This document shows positions 8,652 through 17,430 of a stretch of 55,145 nt of DNA, one piece after another (the first letter of the stretch is position 1; every line of letters starts with the position of its first letter). The position numbers were made by a program, and so were the translations under genes. Origin of the DNA: Jannaschia maritima (GTDB lineage: Bacteria > Pseudomonadota > Alphaproteobacteria > Rhodobacterales > Rhodobacteraceae); contig NZ_JARGZA010000022.1 of NCBI RefSeq assembly GCF_030973515.1, forward strand, positions 1 to 55,145, given 5' to 3'. Below the pieces are notes generated by a model. That model ran no database searches. It had not been told where the DNA came from and saw only the letters and a program-made list of their open reading frames with translations.

Positions 8652-10078
8652 CCCCCTGGACCCCCGACGCGACCGTGCTGGCCGGCATGGTCGCATCGGG
8701 GGAGGCGCGGGCGTCGGATTTGCTGGACGACGCGCTGGCGCGGGCGGAACGGCTTGACCCGCGGATCCGCGCGCTGACGCTGTTGCAACCGGTCGCGGCG
8801 CGGACCGCGGTCGAGGCGGGCCTGCCCGACGGCCCGTTCCGGGGCGTGCCGTTCCTGTTGAAGGATCTGGGCGCGGAAGCGGTGGACTTCCCGTCGAACG
8901 GCGGGTCCCGCCTGACCGCGAACCACGTCCACGCCTACGATTCGGAGCTGTGGCGCCGCATCCGCGCCACGGGCGTGGTCTGCTTCGGTCGGACCACCGC
9001 GCCGGAAGGCGGCGTCGGCCCCGCGACGGAGGCTGCGGTCTATGGCGCCCCCACCCGCAACCCCTGGGATCCCGACCGCACCCCCGGCGGATCGTCGGGC
9101 GGGGCGGGGGCGGCTGTGGCGGCGGGGATCGTGCCGATGGCGCACGGCTCCGACGGGGGCGGGTCGGTGCGGATCCCGGCGTCGTGCTGCGGCCTGTTCG
9201 GGCTGAAGGCCACGCGCGCGCGCCTGCCCGACGGCCCTGCGGCGGGCGAGGGCTGGGCGGGCATGGCGATCGACGGGTTCCTGACCCGGTCGGTGCGGGA
9301 TGCCGCGACGATGATGGACGCCTGCGCCGGCGGCGATCCCGGGGCGCCCTATGCCGCCCCGCCGATGGCGGATACGTATTCACGGGCCATCGCACGGCCC
9401 CCCGGACGGTTGCGGATCGGGCTGTGCGACACCCGGTTCGACGGCACAGCGATCCATCCCGATTGCGCGGACGCGGTGCGGGGGGCGGGCGCGGTGCTGG
9501 AAGGGCTGGGCCACCACGTCGAACCAGACCGCCCGGACGCCGACCACGCGGGCATGATGCGGGCCTGGACCGCCATCGTCGCCTGCGGCACGGCGCTGTG
9601 GATCCGGCAGGTGGTGGCCCGCCGGGGCCGCGACTTATCGCCAAACGACGTGGAAGGGGTCGCGCGCGGCGCCATCGCGCATGCCGCGACCATCGACGGC
9701 CCCGCCTATCTGGAGGCGGTGGAGGCGATCCACGCCTATGGCCGCGCCATGGCCCGCGCGATGGACGGGTTCGACATCCTGCTGTCGGCCACCCTGGCCG
9801 AGCCGCCCGCCCGGATCGGTCGCTTCGCTCACGACACGGACGACTTCGTCCAATACCGGACCGGACCGGGGATGGTGTTCGACTACTCGCCCTTCTGCGC
9901 GGCCTTCAACGCGTCCGGCCAACCGGCCGCGTCGGTGCCCTTGCACTGGAACGCGGACGGGCTGCCCATCGGGGTCCACCTGGCCGCCCCCTTCGGCCGG
10001 GACGACACCCTGATCGGGCTGTGCGCGGAGCTGGAGGCGGCGCAACCCTGGGCGGATCGCAGGCCACCGATCTCGTGA
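8648..10078 (+). CDS. Amidase-signature family hydrolase
   Basis: A 476-residue member of the amidase signature family (GatA/fatty-amide-hydrolase fold). The Ser-cisSer-Lys triad is visible: K72 (FLLKDLG), the cis-Ser at S149 in the TPGGSSGG loop, and nucleophile S173 in [13 protein letters not shown]. The GTG start at 8648 lies in a GTGA overlap with the aminotransferase gene. Cytosolic, no signal peptide. Such enzymes hydrolyse carboxamides; in this operon an acylated amine or a peptide-derived amide is a reasonable substrate. A second, divergent amidase lies at 15176. The polyamine-type ABC genes follow after about 80 bases. Confidence 0.9.
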   Translation: MTPWTPDATVLAGMVASGEARASDLLDDALARAERLDPRIRALTLLQPVAARTAVEAGLPDGPFRGVPFLLKDLGAEAVDFPSNGGSRLTANHVHAYDSELWRRIRATGVVCFGRTTAPEGGVGPATEAAVYGAPTRNPWDPDRTPGGSSGGAGAAVAAGIVPMAHGSDGGGSVRIPASCCGLFGLKATRARLPDGPAAGEGWAGMAIDGFLTRSVRDAATMMDACAGGDPGAPYAAPPMADTYSRAIARPPGRLRIGLCDTRFDGTAIHPDCADAVRGAGAVLEGLGHHVEPDRPDADHAGMMRAWTAIVACGTALWIRQVVARRGRDLSPNDVEGVARGAIAHAATIDGPAYLEAVEAIHAYGRAMARAMDGFDILLSATLAEPPARIGRFAHDTDDFVQYRTGPGMVFDYSPFCAAFNASGQPAASVPLHWNADGLPIGVHLAAPFGRDDTLIGLCAELEAAQPWADRRPPIS

Positions 10079-10157
10079 CGCCGCTTTCGCGGGCATGTGG
10101 GGGCGCCGCCACGTGGCGACCCTTGCCAAGCGCGGGACCGCGGCGCAGCCTTCGTCC

Positions 10158-11195
10158 ATGACGGGGGATGGATCACCGGCGGTGGAGGCACGCGGCGCGC
10201 GCAAGGCGTTCGGCGGCTTCGTCGCGCTGCAGGGCGTGGACCTGGCCATCGCGGCGGGGGAGTTCTTCACCTTGCTGGGTCCGTCGGGCTGCGGGAAGAC
10301 CACGCTCCTGCGCCTGATCGCGGGGTTCGAGGGGCCGACGGAGGGGTCCATCCACATCGCGGGGCAGGACGTCACCGCCGACCCGCCGCATCGACGGCCC
10401 GTCAACACGGTGTTCCAGTCCTATGCCTTGTTCCCGCACCTGTCGGTCTTCGACAACGTGGCCTTCGGGCTGCGGATGCTGGGGCGGGGCGACGTCGACG
10501 CGCGCACGGCCGCGATGCTGGACCTGGTGGCGCTGTCGGACTTCGCGCAGCGCAAGCCCGCGCAATTGTCGGGCGGCCAGCAGCAACGCGTGGCGCTGGC
10601 CCGCGCGCTGGCGCCCGACCCGCAGGTCCTGCTGCTCGACGAGCCGCTGTCGGCGCTGGACCTGAAGCTGCGCCGCCAGATGCAGCGCGAGCTGAAGCGC
10701 CTGCAGGGCGAGACGGGCATCACCTTCGTGTTCGTCACGCACGACCAGGAGGAGGCGCTGACCATGTCCGACCGCATCGCGGTGATGGAAGCCGGGCGCA
10801 TCCTGCAGGTCGGCACCCCGCGCGCGGTCTACGACGAGCCTGCCACGCGCTTCGTCGCGGGCTTCATCGGGGAATCGAACGTGCTGGCGGGTTCCGTGCG
10901 GGACGGAATCGCCGACCTGCCCGGCGGGCGCGTCCCGGTCGCCGCCCCCGACGGCCCGGTGCAGGTCGCCATCCGTCCCGAACGGGTGCGGCTGGTGGCG
11001 TCCGGCACGGACGGCGCGCTGGGCGCCACGCTGGCGCAGGCGGTGTATCACGGCACCGACCTGACCGCGCATCTGGTCCTGCCCGACGGCACGGAGGTGG
11101 CGGCCCGCCTGCCGGCCGACGCGGAGCCGGGCGCGCCCGGCTCGGCGCACGGCCTGGCCTTCGATCCGGGCGACCTGCGGGTGCTGGCCGACTGA
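10158..11195 (+). CDS. Spermidine/putrescine-type ABC transporter ATPase (PotA-like)
   Basis: A 345-residue ATPase with Walker [11 protein letters not shown]-loop [11 protein letters not shown], signature [15 protein letters not shown], Walker [12 protein letters not shown] and H-loop VTHDQEE, then a C-terminal TOBE-type regulatory domain (from about residue 235). This is the PotA/PotG layout. The ATG at 10158 was chosen because upstream in-frame codons have no similarity to the family and the core begins with [12 protein letters not shown]. Its stop overlaps the following permease start by one base (TGATG). It would energise uptake of a polyamine or related cationic compound. Confidence 0.92.
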   Translation: MTGDGSPAVEARGARKAFGGFVALQGVDLAIAAGEFFTLLGPSGCGKTTLLRLIAGFEGPTEGSIHIAGQDVTADPPHRRPVNTVFQSYALFPHLSVFDNVAFGLRMLGRGDVDARTAAMLDLVALSDFAQRKPAQLSGGQQQRVALARALAPDPQVLLLDEPLSALDLKLRRQMQRELKRLQGETGITFVFVTHDQEEALTMSDRIAVMEAGRILQVGTPRAVYDEPATRFVAGFIGESNVLAGSVRDGIADLPGGRVPVAAPDGPVQVAIRPERVRLVASGTDGALGATLAQAVYHGTDLTAHLVLPDGTEVAARLPADAEPGAPGSAHGLAFDPGDLRVLAD

Positions 11196-12121
11196 TGGCG
11201 GGCGGGGTCCCCGCCGCGGCGGCCCCCCAGGGGCGCGCCACGCCCGCGCAGGCGCGCGCGGGCTGGTGGCTGTCCGCCCCCGCCCTGGTCCTGCTGGCGG
11301 TGGGCGCGACGGGGCCGCTGATCGTGATCGTGATCTATGCGTTCCTGGCGAAGGGGTCCTATTCCGGCGTGGAATGGGAGCTGTCCTTCGACGCCTGGTT
11401 CCAGGTCCTGTTCCAGCGCGACATCTTCGACGACACGGTCAGCTTCGCCGACGCGCATCTGGCGATCTTCTGGCGGTCGGTGAAGCTGTCGGTCCTGACG
11501 ACGGCCCTGGCCTTCGCGGTGGGCCTGCCGACCGCGTGGTTCATCGCGACCCGCCCGGCGGCGCAGCGGACGTGGTGGCTGTTCGCGATCACGATCCCCT
11601 TCTGGACCAACCTGCTGATCCGCACCTTCGCCATCATGGAGGTCATCCGCAACGGCGGCCTGATGAACAGCGCGCTGATCGCCCTGGGGGTGATCGAGAC
11701 GCCGATTCAGATCCTCTATACCGACACGGCCGTGCTGATCGGCATGGTCTACGTCTACCTGCCGCTGATGGTCCTGCCGCTCTATGCCGCCGTGGAACGG
11801 TTCGACATGACGTTGCTGGAAGCGGCGCACGACCTCTATGCCTCGCGGCTGCAGGCGTTGCGCCGGGTGGTGCTGCCGGTGATCCGTCCCGGCATCGTGG
11901 CGGGGTCGATCCTGGTCTTCGTGCCCAGCCTCGGGGCCTATGTCACGCCGCGGATCCTGGGGGGCGGCAAGAACATGATGATCGGCAACTTCATCGAGCT
12001 GCAGTTCGGGCAGGGGCGCAACTGGCCCCTGGGGGCGGCCCTGTCGCTGATCCTCCTGGTGATCGTCCTGACCGCGCTGCTGACGCTGACGCGGCTGACC
12101 GAACGGAACGACGGCCGATGA
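11195..12121 (+). CDS. Spermidine/putrescine-type ABC permease (PotB-like)
   Basis: A 308-residue inner-membrane permease with six predicted helices. The first is near residues 25-45, followed by a periplasmic loop of about 60 residues. The EAA loop reads LLEAAHDLYASRLQALRRVVLPV, and the PotB/PotH-type SLGAYVTPRILGG segment is present. It begins with the TGATG overlap and ends with ATGA shared with the next permease, so stoichiometric translation is likely. A short poorly conserved alanine-rich N-terminus precedes helix one. Confidence 0.92.
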   Translation: MAGGVPAAAAPQGRATPAQARAGWWLSAPALVLLAVGATGPLIVIVIYAFLAKGSYSGVEWELSFDAWFQVLFQRDIFDDTVSFADAHLAIFWRSVKLSVLTTALAFAVGLPTAWFIATRPAAQRTWWLFAITIPFWTNLLIRTFAIMEVIRNGGLMNSALIALGVIETPIQILYTDTAVLIGMVYVYLPLMVLPLYAAVERFDMTLLEAAHDLYASRLQALRRVVLPVIRPGIVAGSILVFVPSLGAYVTPRILGGGKNMMIGNFIELQFGQGRNWPLGAALSLILLVIVLTALLTLTRLTERNDGR

Positions 12122-12921
12122 GGCGGTTCGACCCCACCGCCCTGCCGGGCTTCGCGTTCGTGGCCGTCGTCGCCGTGCTGGCCCTGTGGGCGCCCATCGT
12201 GACGATGGTGGTCTACAGCTTCAACGCCAGCGATTCCGTGGCCGTGTGGGGGGGATTCAGCCTGGAATGGTACGCGGTCGCGGCGGGGAACGAGGCGGTG
12301 CAGGGCGCGGCAATCCGTTCGCTGTGGATCGCGTTCTGCGCCAGCGCGATCGCCACCACCGTGGCCACGATGGCCGCCCTGGGCACCACGCGGCGGGGCC
12401 GGTTCCGGGGCGACCGGGCGATCTATGCCATGGTGAACCAGCCCCTGATGGTGCCCGAGATCGTGACCGCCGTGGCGCTGCTGATCGTGTTCGCGTCGTT
12501 GAAGGTCCTTACGGGCTATACCGGCCTGGGCTGGCTGATCCTGGCGCATTCGGCCTTCTGCGTGCCCTTCGCCTATCTTCCGATCCGCGCGCGGCTGGAA
12601 GGCATGGACACCACGCTGGAAGGGGCCGCCGCCGACCTCTACGCCACGCCCTGGCAAGCGTTCCGGCGCGTGACGCTGCCCTTGCTGGTGCCGGGGATCG
12701 CCGCGGGCGCGATGCTGGCCTTCGTGATCAGCCTGGACGACGTCATCATCACCGAGTTCGTGAAGTCGGCCGGGCAGGACACGCTGCCGACCTATATGCT
12801 GGGGCAGCTGCGCCGCGCCGTGACGCCGGAGGTCAACGCCATCTCCACCGCGCTCCTGGTGCTGACGATGGCGCTGCTGACGGCCTTCTTCGCGATGACC
12901 CGAACGCGCAAACCGACCTGA
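12118..12921 (+). CDS. Spermidine/putrescine-type ABC permease (PotC-like)
   Basis: A 267-residue permease with six helices. The N-terminal helix (about residues 8-30) is followed by the conserved VVYSFNASDSVAVWGGFSLEWY-type loop of PotC/PotI proteins. The EAA loop is LEGAAADLYATPWQAFRRVTLP and the SLDDVIITEF motif is typical of the subfamily. It starts in the ATGA overlap with the PotB-like gene. The binding-protein gene follows after 20 bases with its own ribosome site. Confidence 0.92.
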   Translation: MRRFDPTALPGFAFVAVVAVLALWAPIVTMVVYSFNASDSVAVWGGFSLEWYAVAAGNEAVQGAAIRSLWIAFCASAIATTVATMAALGTTRRGRFRGDRAIYAMVNQPLMVPEIVTAVALLIVFASLKVLTGYTGLGWLILAHSAFCVPFAYLPIRARLEGMDTTLEGAAADLYATPWQAFRRVTLPLLVPGIAAGAMLAFVISLDDVIITEFVKSAGQDTLPTYMLGQLRRAVTPEVNAISTALLVLTMALLTAFFAMTRTRKPT

Positions 12922-12941
12922 CCAACCTCGGAGAGACGACC

Positions 12942-13964
12942 ATGCGATTGACGACCCTCACCTCCGCCCTGGCGCTGTGCGCCACGGGCGCGCTGGCCCA
13001 AGGGCAGCTGAACATCTACAACTGGGGCAACTATACCAGCCCCGAGATGATCGAGAAGTTCGAGGCCGAGACCGGCATCGACGTGACGATCACCGACTAC
13101 GACAGCAACGACACGGCGCTGGCCAAGATCGAGGCGGGCGGCCACGGCTTCGACATCGTGGTGCCCACCCATTCCGTCCTGCCCGTGTGGATCGAGAAGG
13201 GGTTGCTGCAGAAGCCGGGCATCCCGGAGATGGAGAACTACGGCAACATCGCGGAGCGCTGGCGGACCGTCGACTGGGATCCGGGCCGGGAATGGTCGGT
13301 GCCGTGGCAATGGGGCACGACGGGCGTGGCGGTGAACACGTCGGTCTACGACGGGGACCCGAACACGTCGGCCATCTGGCTGGACCCGCCGGAGGAACTC
13401 GTGGGCAAGGTGAACGTCGTGCCCGAGATGCAGGACGTCATCAACCTGGCGCTCCTCTACGTGGGCGGGACGCCGTGCAGTGCCGACCGCGAGGAGCTGC
13501 GCGCCGCGCGCGACGTCCTGGTCGCGGCCAAGCCCAAGTGGATGTCGATGGATTACGGCATGACCGAGAAGCTGGGCAACGGGGACGTGTCGGCATCGGT
13601 CAACTGGAACGGGTCCACCTTCCGCGCGCGCAACACCAACCCCGACGTGGTCTATGGCTATCCGCGCGAAGGATACGTCGTGTGGATGGACAACGCCGCG
13701 ATCCTGGCGGACGCGCAGAACGTGGACGAAGCGAAGGCGTTCCTGAACTTCATCATGGCTCCCGAGAACGCGGCCATGATCTCGGGCTTCGCGCGCTACG
13801 CCAACGGGATCGAGGGGTCGGAGGCGTTCATGCCCGAGGACATGCGCACCGCGCCCGAGATCGTGGTCCCCGAGGATCTGCAGGACGCGGGCGTCTTCAC
13901 GCTGGCCTGCCCCGGCGAGACCAACGAGATGTACTCGGCGATCTGGACCGAGCTGCTGCGGTAG
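12942..13964 (+). CDS. Polyamine-type ABC substrate-binding protein (PotD/PotF-like)
   Basis: A 340-residue periplasmic binding protein. A short signal peptide (MRLTTLTSALALCATGALA, cleavage before QG) is followed by the hallmark LNIYNWGNYTSPEMI of PotD/PotF/SpuD-like proteins. Next come a DYDSNDTALAKIEAG segment and a later VNWNGSTF motif. GAGAGACGA upstream is a usable ribosome site. It is the last gene of the polyamine-type transporter and is followed by a large palindrome that separates it from the opposed deacetylase gene. Ligand could be putrescine, spermidine or an acetylated or related cation. Confidence 0.92.
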   Translation: MRLTTLTSALALCATGALAQGQLNIYNWGNYTSPEMIEKFEAETGIDVTITDYDSNDTALAKIEAGGHGFDIVVPTHSVLPVWIEKGLLQKPGIPEMENYGNIAERWRTVDWDPGREWSVPWQWGTTGVAVNTSVYDGDPNTSAIWLDPPEELVGKVNVVPEMQDVINLALLYVGGTPCSADREELRAARDVLVAAKPKWMSMDYGMTEKLGNGDVSASVNWNGSTFRARNTNPDVVYGYPREGYVVWMDNAAILADAQNVDEAKAFLNFIMAPENAAMISGFARYANGIEGSEAFMPEDMRTAPEIVVPEDLQDAGVFTLACPGETNEMYSAIWTELLR

Positions 13965-13972
13965 GGCCCGGC

Positions 13973-14054
13973 GTCATCCTCGGGCTCGACCCGAGGACCT
14001 CCCGCCACGCGGCGCTTCGCCGATGGAGGTCCCCGGGTCGAGCCCGGGGATGAC
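13973..14054. repeat. 30-bp inverted repeat (dispersed palindrome, likely bidirectional terminator)
   Basis: The arms at 13973-14002 and 14025-14054 are complementary in 28 of 30 positions and each contains a nested palindrome (CGGGCTCGACCCG / CGGGTCGAGCCCG). The element lies exactly between convergent genes, so it can fold in either transcript and act as a terminator or mRNA 3' stabiliser. The nested core is related to the hairpins at 3040-3212. No T-run is present on either side. Confidence 0.75.
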
Positions 14055-14065
14055 CGCGCCCGTGT

Positions 14066-15097
14066 TCAACGCCCCGCCAGACCCTCGAGGAAGTTGACCG
14101 CGTTCACGCCCACCGCCTCGATCGCGTAACCGCCCTCGAAGCAGACGACGGCGGGCAGATCCAGCGCGGCCACGCGCGCGCCCATGTCCCGGAAGTCGTC
14201 GCTGTCGAGCTTGAAGAAGCTGATCGGGTCGTCCCTGTAGGCGTCGGTGCCCAGGGACACGACGAGGGCTTCGGCCCCCCGGTCGCGGATCGCCCCGATC
14301 CCCCGGTCCAGCGCGTCCGCCCAGTCGCGATAGGGCGTGCCGGGCGGCAGGGGCAGGTTCGTCGTCGCGCCCGCGCCGTCGCCGGCCCCCGTCTCGTCGG
14401 CATAGCCGATGTAGTGGGGATAGGCGTGCAGCGGGTCGCCGTGGATCGACACGAGGTGGACGGTCCCGTCCTCCCAGAAGATCCCCTGGGTGCCGTTGCC
14501 GTGGTGGAAGTCGACGTCGAGCACGGCGACCCGCCCCGCGCCGCCGTCGCGCAGCATCCGTGCCGCGACCGCCGCGTTGTTCAGGAAGCAATAGCCGCCG
14601 AACTGCGCCCGCGTCGCGTGGTGCCCCGGCGGACGGCAGAGCGCGAAGGCATGGCGCGCGCCTTCCATCACGTCGCGGGTGGCGGCCTGCGCGCAGGCGG
14701 CGGACGCCTTCGCCGCGGCCCAGGTGCCGGCGGTCATCGCCGTTTCGGAGGCGTGGGCGTACCAGCCGACCTGGCCCTCGATCCCTTCGGGGCGGCGGGC
14801 GGCGGACATGCCGGGGGCGGGGACGTTCGTGGCGATGATCTCGCCCGCGTTGCCGTCCGCGACCCAGTCGTCCCAGGCCCGTTCCAGGAAGTCCAGGTAG
14901 TCGGGCGCGTGGACCCGCGCCACGGCGTCCAGGTCGCAGGGGCCGGGATCCGCGGGTGCCTCGAAGCCGCGTTCGCGCAGGCGGCGCAGGACGTATTCCA
15001 CGCGGGACGGGCGTTCGAACGGGGTGACGAGCTGTCCCCCCGCCAGTTCGGCCTGCGGGAAGTGGAGGCGGTGATCCTCCGAATGGTAGGTGCGCAT
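14066..15097 (-). CDS. Acetylpolyamine amidohydrolase / class II HDAC-family deacetylase
   Basis: A 343-residue zinc deacetylase with the histone-deacetylase fold; its length matches known acetylpolyamine amidohydrolases (about 340). The active site is complete: RPPGHH (H159/H160), DVDFHHGNG with zinc ligands D196 and H198, GTDAY with zinc ligand D285, and the catalytic Tyr in EGGY (about 324). Cytosolic. It would remove acetyl groups from N-acetylated polyamines or similar amides. It is convergent with the polyamine-type transporter operon and divergent from an amidase, which supports a role in using acetylpolyamines as carbon and nitrogen sources. General acyl-amide deacetylation remains possible. 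Confidence 0.88.
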   Translation of the reverse strand: MRTYHSEDHRLHFPQAELAGGQLVTPFERPSRVEYVLRRLRERGFEAPADPGPCDLDAVARVHAPDYLDFLERAWDDWVADGNAGEIIATNVPAPGMSAARRPEGIEGQVGWYAHASETAMTAGTWAAAKASAACAQAATRDVMEGARHAFALCRPPGHHATRAQFGGYCFLNNAAVAARMLRDGGAGRVAVLDVDFHHGNGTQGIFWEDGTVHLVSIHGDPLHAYPHYIGYADETGAGDGAGATTNLPLPPGTPYRDWADALDRGIGAIRDRGAEALVVSLGTDAYRDDPISFFKLDSDDFRDMGARVAALDLPAVVCFEGGYAIEAVGVNAVNFLEGLAGR

Positions 15098-15175
15098 CGC
15101 CGTCTGCCCCCCTTGGTTCCGGAACGACGATGCCGCGCGGCTGGGCGGAAGGCCAGGGGCGGGGTATGGTGGGGC

Positions 15176-16534
15176 ATGGACCCCACCGCCATGACCGCCG
15201 CCGCCCTGTCCCGCGCCGTTCGCGACCGCACCCTGTCCTGCGTGGCGGTGATGGAGGCCGCGCTCGACCGGATCGACGCGCGCAACCCGGACCTGAACGC
15301 GATCGTGTCGCTGCGGCCCCGCGCCGACCTGATGGCGGAGGCCGCGGCGCGGGACGCGGACCTCGACGCGGGCCGCTGGCGGGGCGCGTTGCACGGGATG
15401 CCGCTGGCGCCCAAGGACCTGGCCGACACCGCCGGGCTGCGCACGACCTATGGCTCGCCACTCCACGCGGACCACGTGCCGGGGGCGGACGGGATCGGCG
15501 TGGCGCGGATGCGCGCGGCGGGCGGGATCGTGATCGGCAAGACCAACGTGCCGGAATGGGGGCTGGGGTCGCAGACCCACAACCCGGTCTTCGGGACCAC
15601 GCGCAACCCGCGCGACCCGCGCCTGACGCCGGGGGGGTCGTCCGGGGGCGCGGCGGCGGCGCTGGCGGCGGGGATGCTGTGGGTGGCGGATGGCAGCGAC
15701 CTGATGGGATCCTTGCGCAATCCGGCGGGGTGGTGCGGCGTGTGGGGTCTGCGCCCGTCCTTCGGCCTGGTGCCGTCCGGCCCGCGGGCGGAGGTGTTCG
15801 GCCACCAGATGTCCACCGAAGGGCCGATGGCGCGGAACGCGGGCGACCTGACGCTGCTGCTGGACGCGCTGGCCGGGCCGGATCCCCGCCTGCCGCTGGG
15901 ACTGGCCGCGCCCGGCCGCGCCATCGGGGGCCGCCCCGTGATCGGATGGATCGGGGACTGGAACGGATATCTGGGAATGGAGGACGGGGTGCTGGACGTC
16001 TGCGCCCGCGCGCTGGCCGCCACCGGATGGGATGTCGAACCGGTCCTGCCCGCCTTCGACCCCGCGCGGCTGTGGCGGGCCTGGATCGACCTGCGGTCCT
16101 GGAGCGTGGCGGGCGGTCTGGCGGCGGCGCATGCCGACCCGGCCGCGCGTGCCCTGCTGAAGCCCGATGCGGTGTGGGAGGTGGAGCGCGGCCTGGGCCT
16201 GCGGGCGTCGGACATCCACCGCGCGTTCGAGGTGCGCAGCGACTGGCATCGCGCGCTGCTGACGCTGTTCGAGCGGTACGACGTCCTGGCGCTGCCCACG
16301 GCGCAGGTCTTCGCCTTCGACGCGGACATCCCCTGGCCCCGCGCCGTGGCGGGGCGGGCGATGGACAGCTATCACCGCTGGATGGAGGTGGTGGTTCCGG
16401 GTTCGATGTCGGTCTGTCCGGTCCTGGCGATGCCCGCCGGCACGGATGCGGCGGGGCGGCACATCGGCGTGCAGCTGATCGGACCGCCCGGGCGGGACCG
16501 CGAGCTGATCGCGATGGCCGGCGCGGTGCGCTGA
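15176..16534 (+). CDS. Amidase-signature family hydrolase (second paralogue)
   Basis: A 452-residue amidase-signature enzyme. Triad residues: K80 (LAPKDLAD), the cis-Ser at about S155 (TPGGSSGG) and nucleophile S179 in SDLMGSLRNPAG. That last motif is a variant of the usual TDTGGSIRIPA, seen in a separate branch of the family. The ATG at 15176 gives MDPTAMTAAALSRAV, where family similarity starts. It is divergent from the deacetylase gene across 78 bases, so both may share regulation. It is not closely similar to the amidase at 8648, indicating different substrates. Product and substrate unknown. Confidence 0.88.
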   Translation: MDPTAMTAAALSRAVRDRTLSCVAVMEAALDRIDARNPDLNAIVSLRPRADLMAEAAARDADLDAGRWRGALHGMPLAPKDLADTAGLRTTYGSPLHADHVPGADGIGVARMRAAGGIVIGKTNVPEWGLGSQTHNPVFGTTRNPRDPRLTPGGSSGGAAAALAAGMLWVADGSDLMGSLRNPAGWCGVWGLRPSFGLVPSGPRAEVFGHQMSTEGPMARNAGDLTLLLDALAGPDPRLPLGLAAPGRAIGGRPVIGWIGDWNGYLGMEDGVLDVCARALAATGWDVEPVLPAFDPARLWRAWIDLRSWSVAGGLAAAHADPAARALLKPDAVWEVERGLGLRASDIHRAFEVRSDWHRALLTLFERYDVLALPTAQVFAFDADIPWPRAVAGRAMDSYHRWMEVVVPGSMSVCPVLAMPAGTDAAGRHIGVQLIGPPGRDRELIAMAGAVR

Positions 16535-16567
16535 CCGCCCGCCGGGACCGGACGTCCCGGCGGGCGG
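16535..16567. terminator. Perfect 14-bp hairpin between convergent genes
   Basis: The arms CCGCCCGCCGGGAC (16535-16548) and GTCCCGGCGGGCGG (16554-16567) pair perfectly around a five-base loop. The element begins right after the amidase stop codon and ends 8 bases before the stop codon of the opposed DUF2383 gene. It is well placed as a bidirectional terminator, although there is no U-tract. Confidence 0.75.
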
Positions 16568-16574
16568 CGTCCCG

Positions 16575-17000
16575 TCACGACTTGGGCAGAGCCTTCACGC
16601 GGGCATCGAGTTCGGCGTGCTGCTCGGCCACGAGGGCGCGGTCCTCCGGCCCGTCGGCCGCGTCCCAGTTCTTCAGGGCGGAATCGTAGACGCCCAGCAG
16701 CATCTCCTCGCCCATGCGCACGAAGGACAACGCGTCCGCGTCGAGCGAGCCGACCCAGTCGCGCAGCGTGGTCGCGGCCTTGTTGACGGTTCCGCGGACG
16801 GAGCCGTCGTCGGTCGCCTCGCCATGGGCCGCCAGGCGGGCCTGGATGGCGGCGGCGTGCTGGCGGTGCAGGGCGTCCAGGTCGCGGGCGATGCCCAGGA
16901 TCTCGGACTGGGCACGGTCCTTCAGGGTCTCGTAGCCCGACAGCACGTCGTTGATGGCGGAGTTGACGCTGTGGAGCGCCGAAACGGCGGGGGTGGCCAT
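16575..17000 (-). CDS. DUF2383/PA2169-type four-helix-bundle protein
   Basis: A 141-residue, almost wholly alpha-helical protein. Its pattern (two N-terminal helices, a G-S-V-x-G/R-T-V-N-K-A hinge near residues 67-75, then a long helix pair with EEMLLGVYDSALKN and ALVAEQHAELDARVKAL) matches the ferritin-like DUF2383 family (PA2169 type), whose function is unknown and often stress-related. The ribosome site AAGGAGA lies just upstream of the ATG. Two GGAAC-N16/17-CGTT motifs precede it on the same strand (17085-17089/17065-17068 and 17050-17054/17029-17032), suggesting control by an EcfG-type general stress sigma factor. Confidence 0.75.
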   Translation of the reverse strand: MATPAVSALHSVNSAINDVLSGYETLKDRAQSEILGIARDLDALHRQHAAAIQARLAAHGEATDDGSVRGTVNKAATTLRDWVGSLDADALSFVRMGEEMLLGVYDSALKNWDAADGPEDRALVAEQHAELDARVKALPKS

Positions 17001-17028
17001 GGAACATCTCCTTCATGGGGCCACGGAC

Positions 17029-17054
17029 AACGGCGGCGGGGCGGGTGTCGTTCC
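17029..17054 (-). promoter_or_regulatory. EcfG-type promoter motif upstream of the DUF2383 gene
   Basis: Read on the minus strand, GGAAC (17054-17050) and CGTT (17032-17029) are 17 bases apart, which matches the alphaproteobacterial EcfG consensus GGAAC-N16-17-CGTT. The -10-like element ends 28 bases before the start codon, a good position for a short leader containing the AAGGAGA ribosome site. Confidence 0.65.
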
Positions 17055-17062
17055 CCGTCCCG

Positions 17063-17089
17063 GGAACGGGCGGCGCACGGGGGCGTTCC
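17063..17089. promoter_or_regulatory. Palindromic, possibly bidirectional EcfG-type promoter
   Basis: On the plus strand GGAAC (17063-17067) and CGTT (17084-17087) are 16 bases apart. Because the element reads GGAACG...CGTTCC, the minus strand also carries GGAAC-N16-CGTT (17089-17085 and 17068-17065). The plus-strand version would start transcription near the ATG at 17096; the minus-strand version adds a second promoter for the DUF2383 gene. Confidence 0.55.
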
Positions 17090-17095
17090 AGGGCC

Positions 17096-17425
17096 ATGCG
17101 CTATCCGGTCACGCCAGACGGCCGCTACTTCGTCGCGAAGGGACGGATGTGGCGCCGCACCGATCCCGCCCTGCCGGAGGACGCGCGCGAGGCCGCCGTG
17201 CGGGACCTGATGGCCGCCCGCCGCGCGGTGCGGGACGCCGACGGGCCGCAGGCCACGCGCGCCGCGCGCGCCCGCGTGCAGGACGCGAAGGTCCGCCTGG
17301 GGGAGCGCGGGCCCGTCTGGTGGGACGACGGCGCGCCGGACGTGACGCGGCACGCGCCGTGGAACACAGACTATGCCGCCTGGTGGCACGGTCTGCCCGA
17401 CGCCGCGCGCGACGCGGCGAGCTGA
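17096..17425 (+). CDS. Conserved hypothetical protein ([13 protein letters not shown] type)
   Basis: A 109-residue soluble, basic, Trp-rich protein with no signal peptide. It begins with [20 protein letters not shown], has a helical [17 protein letters not shown] middle and a [11 protein letters not shown] motif, and ends [10 protein letters not shown] recall this pattern from uncharacterised proteins of several alphaproteobacterial groups, but no function is known. The ATG at 17096 fits the family start. There is no ribosome site, and an EcfG-like -10 element ends 8 bases upstream, so the mRNA may be leaderless. Confidence 0.75.
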   Translation: MRYPVTPDGRYFVAKGRMWRRTDPALPEDAREAAVRDLMAARRAVRDADGPQATRAARARVQDAKVRLGERGPVWWDDGAPDVTRHAPWNTDYAAWWHGLPDAARDAAS

Positions 17426-17430
17426 GGGCT

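Noticed and set aside
7107-9644. Very long antisense open frame opposite aminotransferase and amidase genes
   Set aside because: Arg/Pro-rich low-complexity translation with no motifs; it is a GC-codon shadow of two well-supported plus-strand genes.
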